In this document: positions 1 through 20,000 of the stretch, in pieces | Numbering within the stretch: the stretch's first letter is position 1 | Layout: each line of letters opens with the position of its first letter | Made by a program: the position numbers and the translations under genes | Notes under the pieces: model-generated | The model's database searches: none | Seen by the model: the letters and a program-made list of their open reading frames with translations, nothing else | What the model was told of the DNA's origin: nothing | Source: Chara braunii | Lineage: Eukaryota > Streptophyta > Charophyceae > Charales > Characeae | Length of the DNA stretch: 20,000 nucleotides | Assembly (NCBI GenBank): GCA_003427395.1 | Contig: BFEA01000071.1 | Location: 2,684,490 to 2,704,489, forward strand | Reading direction: 5' to 3'

Positions 1-330
1 AAAAAAAAAAAAAAAAAAAAAAAGGCTAATACGTCGGCTATGGCTAACGGACGAGGAGGAGAAGAAGAGGAGGCCAAGGAGGAGGAAGAAGACAATGACG
101 AAGAAGAGGGAAGAAGAGGAGGAGGAGGGAGAAGATGATGACGAAAAGAGGGAGGAGAAGGGTAGGAGGAAGAGGGGGAGAAAGAACACCACGAAGAGGA
201 GGGAGGAGAAGAAGAGGAGGAGGAGGAGGAAGAAGAGGATGCCGAAGAAGAGGGAGGAGAAGAGTAGGAGGAAGAGGAGGAGGTTGAGGAAGAAGAAGAA
301 GAAGAAGAAGAAGAAGACCAAACCTTCACA
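1..330. repeat. poly-A and GAA/GGA purine tract
   Basis: The window opens with 23 A. A nearly pure purine tract of GAA, GAG and GGA triplets runs from about 50 to 316, with pyrimidines rare on the plus strand. The open frame through it encodes only Lys/Arg/Glu runs and is a compositional artefact. Such tracts can form triplex DNA, but nothing here shows a function. Confidence 0.85.
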
Positions 331-900
331 GTAGGGGGCGCAATGGACTCGTCAGTTGGGGGGGGGCCAACGACGCGGCTACCAAGCGATGGCGCGGCTG
401 GCTGGCGGGCGGCCGACGACGACGCTCTCCAGCTACGGGACGACGACGACGACGCTCTCCAACACCGGGGGGGCGGGGGGCGGGGGGAGCCGACGACGAC
501 GGCTTTCCTTCCGATGCGTCGAGCGGGGTGAGCGGGGTTGAACAACCAAATCGTTTTCCCCCGCTCACCCCCCAACACTTCCCGCATCCAAGTTTGAAAA
601 CAGCGGCCGATCTGCGACGATCGATGGCCAAGATTGGCCGCTTTCCGAACAAGGAAAGGCAGGGCCTGCAGGACCCGGTTTCCAAAATGCGGGTAACGGC
701 CTGCCCCCACGGCGCCTGAAAAATACAACCCTGCCGCCGAAATTTATTTTGAGGCCCCAGCAAAAATGCGCTGGGGGCAACTGGGAGGGAACCGGCCTGG
801 GGCACCGGCCGGTCGAACCGGGAGGACACCGGTCGGGGGAGGGCTCCCCGGTCCACCCGGGGACCAGCCCTCGTTTCATAATATAATGCAACTTTTCACA
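331..900. other. GC-rich block without a supportable gene
   Basis: Composition shifts abruptly to GC-rich, with runs of G, GACGAC triplet repeats (about 415-470 and 490-505) and repeated ccggtc/ggccgg words near 795-860. Overlapping open frames exist on both strands, which high GC alone explains. None has a recognisable domain. It could be a fragment of a mobile element or a CpG-rich region; nothing distinguishes these. Confidence 0.5.
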
Positions 901-1730
901 TAATTGTTTTGTTGGTCTTTATGACAATCAATTGGTTATGGACTTTCGGAAGTTTCGGTAGCTCACATGAATTCTGTCACTGTTGGCATGTTTAGTTGGG
1001 CGGCCGTTAGGCCACCACTCTTATTGTACAGAGACGCACGTGGCCGTTTTTCCCATAGGGCGTGATACTCAACACATGTAGGTTTGAATGCTGGTCATAG
1101 GAATATCTGAAAAGTTGAAAAAAACTCTTCACCCATATTTTACCACTCTCCGAAATTTTTCCTACTGAAGATGGATTTTACCGCTCTCACCCATATTTTA
1201 CTGCTCTCCCAGGTTGTTCAGAAAGACATGTTTTTTAATCTCTAAATTAAAAAGGACAAGGGAGTGGTGCACGCATAAATTACAGCGCAGTGAGCATTCA
1301 AGTGCAGCTGATGGTGGAATTCCTAATCTGAAAAGAATCAATCTGGTGCTCATCGTGTCTGGCAGATCACTCTCGGAGATGACATTCCCCCATCTGATAT
1401 TTGCAGGAGATGGCAGGAATTTCTCAGCAGATCATTCTCTACGTGAAGCTTCACATGCTGAATATCAAGATGTGCTGCATCGCGCTTGTGCGTCGCATTC
1501 TGCACAGCGCATGCAGCACGCGCACGTGATGCCCCGCACTGCAAAAACAGGGGTTCCAAAACAAAAAAAAGTCGGGAAGACAAAAAGGGCCCACCCCCCC
1601 CCACCAGTAGAAAATCCAAAAACCACCAGGCAAAATCCTTGTCAGGGAGCGGGGTCTTCACATCGGTATAGGGCCTCGCTATACTGCTCGCCACATGCAC
1701 AAAAGACAAAACATGGCCTCGCTTCCATGT
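901..1730. other. Intergenic, nothing recognised
   Basis: AT-balanced sequence with short similar phrases (accactctcc, accgctctcacccatattttac near 1130-1210 in partial tandem). Open frames on both strands from 1214 to 1889 are mutually overlapping and show no family motif. Confidence 0.5.
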
Positions 1731-1775
1731 TCTAGAAAATGATTCCTTCTCATTTGCGCATTCGAACAGTAGTGG
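1731..1775. repeat. Dispersed copy of the palindromic unit seen at 9551-9946
   Basis: The stretch reads gaaaatgattccttctcat, then ttgcgcattc, then cagtagtgg. It resembles the right arms of the units inside the transposon-like element further along (gattctttctccttttgcac, attcagagagtagtggg). It is a diverged partial copy and shows that the unit is not confined to one element. Confidence 0.55.
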
Positions 1776-1809
1776 AGCGAGAACCGTACACTGTCCAAGT
1801 CCAACGGAC

Positions 1810-1881
1810 AGCTGAATGTATGCAAGCTTCCATTTGGGGTTGCATAGCTGAATGTATGTAAGCTTCCTTTTGGGGTTGGAT
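1810..1881. repeat. 36-bp tandem repeat, two copies
   Basis: Two adjacent 36-bp copies (1810-1845 and 1846-1881) both begin agctgaatgtatg and contain aagcttcc and ttggggttg. They differ at only three positions. No associated gene. Confidence 0.9.
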
Positions 1882-2279
1882 ACAGTCATAGTGAGGATGC
1901 ATCCTACTTGTTGGAGCGGGCTGAACCCTTCCGTCTGGTCATCCCTTAAACATGGAACCAGTCACAGCGAACGCCTCCTGCAGAAGTATGACATATCTGA
2001 CATGATTCATTTCCAGATATGGACACTTCCAGAAAAGGACGTTTCTGGCATCAGAGAAAAGAAGAGCCGTTAGTGAGTGCACACTCACACTACCTGTATG
2101 TATCCGGGTGCATTTGAACCACCAGTACTTGGCCTAGCCATCGGCCGCGGCCCTTCCCCATTAACGCCCCGCAGCATTTGAGCTGGAGGCCCCAGCCAAA
2201 AAGAAAACATAAGCTCCTGCTGGGTTTAAGGGACGATGTAGACGTACACGACCGCGAATAGGTCCACAAACACAGGTAC

Positions 2280-2321
2280 TGAAGTCCTAGTGTGAGTACA
2301 ACCTGTCACACTAGGACTTCA
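2280..2321. repeat. Perfect 16-bp stem inverted repeat
   Basis: The word tgaagtcctagtgtga at 2280-2295 is followed by a 10-base loop and its exact reverse complement at 2306-2321. It lies immediately before a 34-bp direct repeat. It could be a terminus of a small foldback element or a transcribed hairpin; no flanking signals decide. Confidence 0.9.
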
Positions 2322-2327
2322 TTACAA

Positions 2328-2392
2328 CGGGCCAGAAATAAGCCCAGATACATTTACGCATCGGGCCGGAAATAAGCCCAGATACATTTACG
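2328..2392. repeat. 31-bp direct repeat, period 34
   Basis: Two copies of a 31-bp word, beginning cgggcc and ending acatttacg, lie at 2328-2358 and 2362-2392. They differ at one base. Confidence 0.9.
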
Positions 2393-2470
2393 ATATATCT
2401 ACGATAGTGTGCAAGCGCCTTCAGTAAGGGCTCGTTTTTTCTCTGATGAGGGTGCATTATGTTCTGCAAC

Positions 2471-2473
<3 letters not shown>

Positions 2474-2532
<59 letters not shown>

Positions 2533-2562
2533 TACACAATACACATCTAGATGTGTATAAGA

Positions 2563-2595
<33 letters not shown>

Positions 2596-2600
2596 AGAAA
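2474..2600. repeat. (CT)n-(CA)n microsatellite interrupted by adapter
   Basis: A CT run from about 2474 to 2512 passes into a CA run. After an intervening adapter-like insertion, a second CA run spans about 2568-2594. The CA run on both sides suggests the assembler joined two reads or mates through low-complexity sequence. Confidence 0.92.
2539..2567. other. Tn5/Nextera mosaic-end junction sequence (assembly artefact)
   Basis: Positions 2549-2567 read AGATGTGTATAAGAGACAG, the full 19-bp Tn5 mosaic end used in Nextera libraries. It is preceded at 2539-2548 by ATACACATCT, the last ten bases of its reverse complement. This head-to-head arrangement is that of the mate-pair circularisation junction adapter with one half partly overwritten by the CA repeat. 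The peptides DVYKRQ and CIRDS in the two plus-strand frames are adapter translations. This is not a natural Tn5 or IS50: no transposase or remaining element is present. Confidence 0.95.
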
Positions 2601-2860
2601 AGAAAAAGAAAGCAAACACGCAGAGACACACATGGGCACGATTCTCACGCGCATGCGGGACTCAGGTGCGGTGCGCTGCGGTGTGCGCGCACCGGAGGAT
2701 CGCGCACAGCGGATAACACCCCGCACCGCCTCGCACACCGCACCTGCACGCCGTGGGTATGGGTTAAGCATTTAAAGACAGGTGATCTGGCTTCAGGTGG
2801 ACTGGCATCAGCACTAAGCATGTCACAGATAAAGCAAACAGAAGCAGATTACTTTCCTTC
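2601..2860. other. GC-rich spacer, nothing recognised
   Basis: A CpG-rich stretch (about 2636-2750, gcgcgcaccgg, ccgcaccgcctcgcac) precedes the minisatellite. No gene or RNA is supported. Confidence 0.45.
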
Positions 2861-3740
2861 GCCAGATAGCTATTCTTTCCTTGAGAATAGCTATCCTCTG
2901 CTCAAGTAATGACTAAGGCTATTTTTTCCTTGAGAATGGCTATTCTTTTCTCTTGCCAGATAGTTATTCTTTCCTTACAACCGCTTTTCTTTTCTCAAGT
3001 AATGACTGGGTAAGGCTATTCTTTCCTTGAGAACGGCTATTCTTTCTCTTGTCAGATAGACACTCTTTCCTTGAGAATGGCTACTCTCTCTCTTGCCAGA
3101 TAGCTATGATTTCCCTTGCCGGATAGCGATTCTTTCCCTTGCCTTATAGCTAGGGCTATTCTTTCCTTGGGAATGGTTATTCTATCTCTTGCCAGATATT
3201 CATTCTTTCCTTGACAATGGCTATTTTTTTTCTTGCCAGATTCTTCCCTTTGCCGGATAGCTCTTCTTTCCCTTCCCGAACACCGATTCTCTCCCTCGCC
3301 CGATAGCTTTTCTTCCTTTACAATGACTATCTCTGTTTCTCAAGTAATGATTAGTAGGACTATTCTTTCTCATGCCACATAGCTATTCTTCCGCTTGCCA
3401 GATAGCTATTCTTTCTTTGGCCAGGTAGCTATTCTTTCCCTTGTCAGATAGCCATTCTTTCCTTGAGAATGGCTACTCTCTCTATTGCCAGACGGCTGGC
3501 TATTCTTTCCCGTGCCAAAACGGCTATTATTTCACTCGTTCGATATCATTTGTCAGACATCTGTTATTTCCCTTGCCAGGCAGATAGCCATTCTTTCCTT
3601 GACAATGGCTACTCTCTCTATTGCCTGACGGCTGGCTATTCTTTCCCGTGCCAAAATGGCTATTATTATTTCACTCGTTCGATATCATTTGTCAGACATC
3701 TGTTATTTTCCCTTGCCAGGCAGCTATTCTTTCCTTGAGT
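2860..3740. repeat. Degenerate minisatellite with AGCTATTCTTTCC core
   Basis: About 880 bp are built from variable copies of tagctattctttccttgag, aatggctattctttctc and ttgccagatag. Spacing is irregular, roughly 20-45 bases. It is pyrimidine-rich on the plus strand. No coding potential is conserved through it. Confidence 0.88.
3445..3720. repeat. Recent ~138-bp tandem duplication within the minisatellite
   Basis: Copy 1 at 3445-3580 (136 bp) and copy 2 at 3581-3720 (140 bp) both start cagatagccattctttcctt and share the otherwise unique words cactcgttcgatatcattt and gtcagacatctgttatt. They differ by a few substitutions, an extra tat/tta triplet and one T. The high similarity against a degenerate background indicates a recent event. 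Confidence 0.92.
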
Positions 3741-4068
3741 AATGGCTAATAGAACTGTACCTGCTGGCCCGACAAGGGATCGCTTGAGTTAGACTGCAGC
3801 TGAAGGCCCAACCAGTCATAAACTCCAATGCCAACAGAACACTACTACAATTTCCCGAGGACAAGAGGGTGTGTTACATCTTCGACGCCACACGGGTCCT
3901 ACCGGACCCGACTTAGGGCTAGAGGGACACATCAGGGCCTAAAGGCCCGACCTTGGGGTACTACAGGCCATAAAGGCCTCACCTTGGACCAGACCCGACG
4001 GGCAGGCCCAAGCGACATTACCGTTTGGGCCTGGCAGCGCTTTTGAGGCTGCCGCCCGCCGGTTGGGG

Positions 4069-4094
4069 CTGAACCGTCCATCTGGACGGTTCAG
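4069..4094. repeat. Perfect 12-bp palindrome in LTR U3
   Basis: The word ctgaaccgtcca is followed after two bases by its exact reverse complement. It sits about 50 bases upstream of the TATA box, a position where LTR regulatory elements lie. A role as an operator or hairpin is inference. Confidence 0.85.
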
Positions 4095-4140
4095 GGCACA
4101 GCCAGGCCTCGCAGCAGTGAGGCCGGCCTCTGCCCACCGG

Positions 4141-4146
4141 TATAAA
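4141..4146 (+). promoter_or_regulatory. TATA box of the putative LTR
   Basis: TATAAA is placed between two accggt words (accggTATAAAgaaccggt), in a GC-rich context about 270 bases into the candidate LTR. This is consistent with the U3/R promoter of a retroelement. Confidence 0.45.
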
Positions 4147-4931
4147 GAACCGGTCCGGCCTCACTCAGGGGATCGACCCACCGGTATACCACGGTGCGGT
4201 AAGGTCGGCACCAGAGTGCCGTTGGAGCGCTATGTTTAGCGCAGGAGCGAGGAGCAGGCAGCGCAGCGATTAGCGCAGCAGCAGCGAGCGCAGCAGCAGC
4301 GAGCGCAGCAGCAGCAGCGGCGACTGGGTTACCGGCGGCCATAGCCGCCTGAGGTATCGGGAGTTGGAGGTCTCTCCTCCCTCCCATCGCCAGTCCCCTC
4401 TCTCTCCCTCTCCTCCTCAGCTCCCTCCTTCTTCTTCTTCAGATTGGATACTTATACTAGTTGGACAGAGATCAGAGTTGGACTTCGGTGATATGAGACT
4501 GTGGTACTTACCTGATTGGAGACTTGGAGATTGTTGGGGTTGATACTCGGCTGCACCGCAGTTCGGACACCGGTTACATTTGGACTCTGTACCTCCGACA
4601 TTGGTGACCTATTGTCCTCGACATTTTGATCTTGTTGGATGACATTTTGGACTACCATATCGGTGACCTATCAGATTCTATCTCGGTGACTTTCAGTGCT
4701 GTCTACCTGCCCCACCTCCTTCCTCTCTCCTTCCCCATTCATCTGTGTATGTTGTGTACGGGGCTGAGCACCTTCTTTGTATGGCTCAGACCCCACCATC
4801 TCACGATTGTATGTGTGTGGAGTGATGCTATGTGAGTCAGTTCGTTTATCAGACTTCCGCTGCATACATGCTCATCCTACATTGGTTGATCTTTGGTTCT
4901 GCCCATACTCATCGAAGTATGCAACAGGGTG

Positions 4932-5631
4932 AGTCCCATGCACTGCAATATCCACAGGCAAATCTCTGGGCAGGTACATATTTCCAGGGCGCTTTTTTTT
5001 GTGCGTCAACTGTTCAAAATATCAGGACACAACAGACAGATAATATCACAAATCAGCGCTACACATGTACCTGCAGTCTGACCTCTCACTTCCAGTTCCT
5101 TCACTGATGATTCACTAAGAATAAGTGGGACGGCGGGACTACACATGGACAAGACAGTCGTTCACACAAGATAACACTGCAGTCCTTTGGGTTCCCACAA
5201 TTGTTATGAAAGTAAGTACTCCTAAAAAAAAAAAAAAAAAAAAAAAAACACAAGTACGAATCGCTTTTGCTATCACAGCAGACATTTGGCACCTTATTCT
5301 GAAACACTTACGACGACGTAACGTGTGCAGAGTGTCATGAGTTATGCAACTCAGACAGAGAAGCGGACAGCAACAGAAGCCTCTTCCTCAAAATTGGGCC
5401 AAGGGTATACTCCTTTTCACTTCAAATCAGCCTGTGGCTCCTCTCTGGAAAACTTTTTCAACTCATGCTCATCAACTACAATTCCTCTTGAAAAATAGCC
5501 ACCACTATAAAATCCCCCATGGCAAAACTCACCCAAACTCTGAACAACCGTGCTCGTCGAAAGAAGACCAGCACTTCGCTTCCGAGAATTTTCGAAAGAC
5601 ATCCTCATCATCACCTGTTCCCCAAGAGCCT
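4932..5631. other. Intergenic, poly-A run, nothing else recognised
   Basis: A run of 24 A at 5225-5248 is the only distinctive feature. It could be the tail of a retroposed sequence, but no SINE or LINE body was recognised upstream. Short open frames on both strands lack motifs. Confidence 0.5.
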
Positions 5632-6066
5632 GGCATATAACCAATCAATCAAAGACACATGAACTCAGCCATCGCGCTGAACGCAGTCCCTATCCCGATA
5701 TGCATCGCCATCTTCTCTCCCGCCTCCCCGCCGATGCCCTCCCGTCACCCACTCACCACTGCACACGAAACTTGCTTGGCATAACCAATCAATCAAGGAC
5801 ACACGAAATCAGCCATCGCTTTGAATACAGTTCCTATCCTGAAACATGCATCGCCATCTTCTCTCCCGCCTCGCCGCCGATGCCCTCCCTTCTCCCACTC
5901 GCTACTGCACACAAAACTTGCTTGGCATAACCAATCAGTCGAGAACACATGAAATCAGCCATCGCTTCAATACAGTTCCTATCCCGACATGCATCGCCAT
6001 CTTCTCTCCCGCCTCCCCGCCGATGCCCTCCCTTCACCCACTCACTACTGCACACAAAACTTGCTT
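5632..6066. repeat. Three tandem copies of a 146-bp unit
   Basis: Copies at 5632-5777, 5778-5923 and 5924-6066 each begin near ggcataaccaatca, carry catcgccatcttctctcccg and gatgccctccc, and end aaacttgctt. They are highly similar; copies 2 and 3 share more variants with each other than with copy 1. The array lies just beyond the UTP4 stop codon, in its 3' UTR or downstream flank. Each unit has a CCAAT word on the plus strand. Confidence 0.93.
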
Positions 6067-6355
6067 GGTTTTTAATGGGCTTCTTTCCACCAACGCATGC
6101 TGCAACAATGCCACTCTGCCACACCACACAAACCGATTCACAATGTTCCTTCGACACATGCTACACTTTCTTGCCGCTCGCTCCGTAACAACTCATGCGG
6201 CAATTGCCTCTCACTCTCGGTCTCCCATCCAACTACCCAAGCAACTTGCATAATGCTCCTCCTGTGAAATGGGTCGAAAGGGGTTCAAGACACTCACTCG
6301 TAAAAAAAGACGTGGATGAGAATCGGAACAGGAACACTGGAGGCGAGGTCATTTT

Positions 6356-19216
<12,861 letters not shown>

Positions 19217-20000
19217 CTGCAATGATGGCAAACATGAAGAAACAAAGCACTCCAGTCTCAGCAATGCGCTCATGCCAACTTTGCCAGTCCATTCTCAGAG
19301 ACAACAGCTGGTCTCCAGATTGCCTGAAATTCCCATTGCCAGGCTGTGCGTGTGGGTAGCAGGTGCTGGCGATGGTGGTCTTCGGGTACACGGCATGCAG
19401 AGGGAGACAATGTGTGATGGGGGAGGAGAGAGAACGTACCTTGTGCATGCTGGAGGTCTGCATTGGTGATGACGTCACATACATTGGTTTTAAACTTCAA
19501 TGTGATCTGGTTGCATGAACGTAGATAGGTGCAGATAGGCTGGGCGCTGGGCGCCATACAGTAGGAGTGACATCGGATACTGTGTTGGTGCGGCCAGAAA
19601 GCGTCGACATCAACATCGACATTCGAGTTCATTGTATTCCTCTTATGTGGATGGTATCTTGGTGCATTGTGCTCTCTGCTTGGTACATGACTATCTGTGC
19701 TACTTCGTGATTTTCCAATTGGGATTTCTGTCTATTGCTCTCGCCCATATTCCTTGCAATATGCTTTCTATTCGAATAAAACGCATATGCCTTCTATTTG
19801 AATTCCACGAAGAGAAAAATGTTGTATTCAAATAGAACATTAGTTAAGCACCTGCTCTGTTCTTGCCCTGGCAACAGCTACCACACTCACCAGATGTGCA
19901 GAGATACACAGCCATATTTTGTCTTTTACGACATGCAGTGACCCCAAGAAGTGACTGAACCAACAAACAAAAGATAACAGCCTTCTAGCCACGATTAACA
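19217..20000. other. Intron sequence upstream of exon A
   Basis: This follows the exon A acceptor on the 5' side of UTP4. The overlapping open frames (for example 19270-19632 on the minus strand) lack the conserved WD blade expected immediately before SGDSTG, so the preceding exon is outside the window. A 12-bp stem inverted repeat (ttctatttgaat at 19792-19803, attcaaatagaa at 19826-19837) is present. Confidence 0.55.

Larger units (their letters stand above)
3872..4926 (+). mobile_element. Probable solo LTR with 5-bp target duplication
   Basis: The segment begins TGTTAC and ends GCAACA, a TG...CA terminus pair with imperfect inverted ends. It is flanked by the same 5 bases, gggtg, at 3867-3871 and 4927-4931. 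Inside, U3-like repeated phrases (aaaggcccgaccttggg and aaaggcctcaccttgg) are followed by a TATA box at 4141-4146, a GC-rich stretch with cgcagcagcag repeats (about 4258-4318) and a CT-rich leader. No primer-binding site or polyprotein follows, so this would be a recombined solo LTR. A Ty3-like origin is suggested only by the TGTTAC start. A 5-bp match can occur by chance. Confidence 0.6.

Noticed and set aside
95-334. 79-residue Lys/Glu/Arg open frame
   Set aside because: It is a direct translation of a GAA/GGA purine tract with no non-repetitive sequence.
326-856. 176-residue minus-strand open frame in the GC-rich block
   Set aside because: GC-rich DNA leaves several overlapping long frames open on both strands, and no domain or motif is visible in any of them.
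2549-2567. Natural Tn5/IS50 insertion
   Set aside because: Only the synthetic mosaic end is present, back to back with its own inverse complement, without any transposase or resistance gene.
2409-2909. 166-residue open frame across the CT/CA tract
   Set aside because: It runs through microsatellites and the sequencing adapter, so it cannot be a natural protein.
2860-3740. CRISPR-like array
   Set aside because: Units are irregular in length and sequence with no constant repeat and variable spacers, and the window is eukaryotic.
5225-5248. Poly-A tail of a SINE or processed pseudogene
   Set aside because: No retroposed body, pol III boxes or target duplication could be recognised upstream.
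19270-19632. Candidate upstream UTP4 exon
   Set aside because: Lacks the WD-blade sequence expected directly before SGDSTG and has no donor that matches the phase of exon A.

Overview
This window is eukaryotic nuclear DNA. It is mostly repeat-rich non-coding sequence, and it is crossed on the minus strand by the 3' two-thirds of one large spliced gene. That gene is recognisably UTP4 (cirhin), a WD40 subunit of the t-UTP/UtpA part of the small-subunit processome. Six exons (about 635 codons) can be placed between 19216 and 6356. They are separated by introns of about 1 to 3.9 kb with usable splice sites; phases agree at every junction, although two donors are uncertain. The 5' exons lie beyond position 20000. 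The protein signature looks most like the green-plant lineage, a plant-type telomere motif (TTTAGGG-like) is present, and the introns are long and full of microsatellites. Together these suggest a streptophyte with a large genome, perhaps a charophyte alga such as Chara; the organism assignment is inference only.

Layout. 1-900: poly-A, a purine tract and a GC-rich block, with no supportable gene. 900-2400: unique-looking DNA with a 36-bp tandem repeat, a 42-bp hairpin and a 34-bp-period repeat. 2470-2600: a CT/CA microsatellite interrupted by the Tn5/Nextera mosaic-end junction sequence, which is a library artefact left in the assembly. 2860-3730: a degenerate minisatellite with a recent ~138-bp duplication. 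3872-4926: a probable solo LTR (TG...CA termini, 5-bp target duplication, TATA box). 4930-5630: poly-A and nothing else. 5632-6066: three tandem copies of a 146-bp unit just beyond the UTP4 stop codon.

6356-19216: UTP4 exons and introns. Intron 5 (between 10557 and 6694) holds a telomere-like motif, a 119-bp tandem pair and a 1041-bp non-autonomous DNA transposon candidate. The transposon has 10-bp perfect inverted termini and near-identical 8-bp flanking duplications, and it carries an array of palindromic ~90-bp units. Intron 4 holds a 63-bp tandem pair and a 38-bp direct repeat. Intron 3 holds a 15-bp repeat, a long CT/CA tract, a ~200-bp foldback element and a six-copy 33-bp minisatellite. 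Intron 2 holds a purine tract and a short coding-like plus-strand stretch of unknown nature. Intron 1 and the 19217-20000 end hold nothing firm.

No operon-like organisation, rRNA, tRNA, CRISPR array or convincing second protein gene was seen. The most useful second-look items are the residual mate-pair adapter, the transposon and solo LTR with their target duplications, and the palindromic repeat family. No evidence of a new biological system was found.
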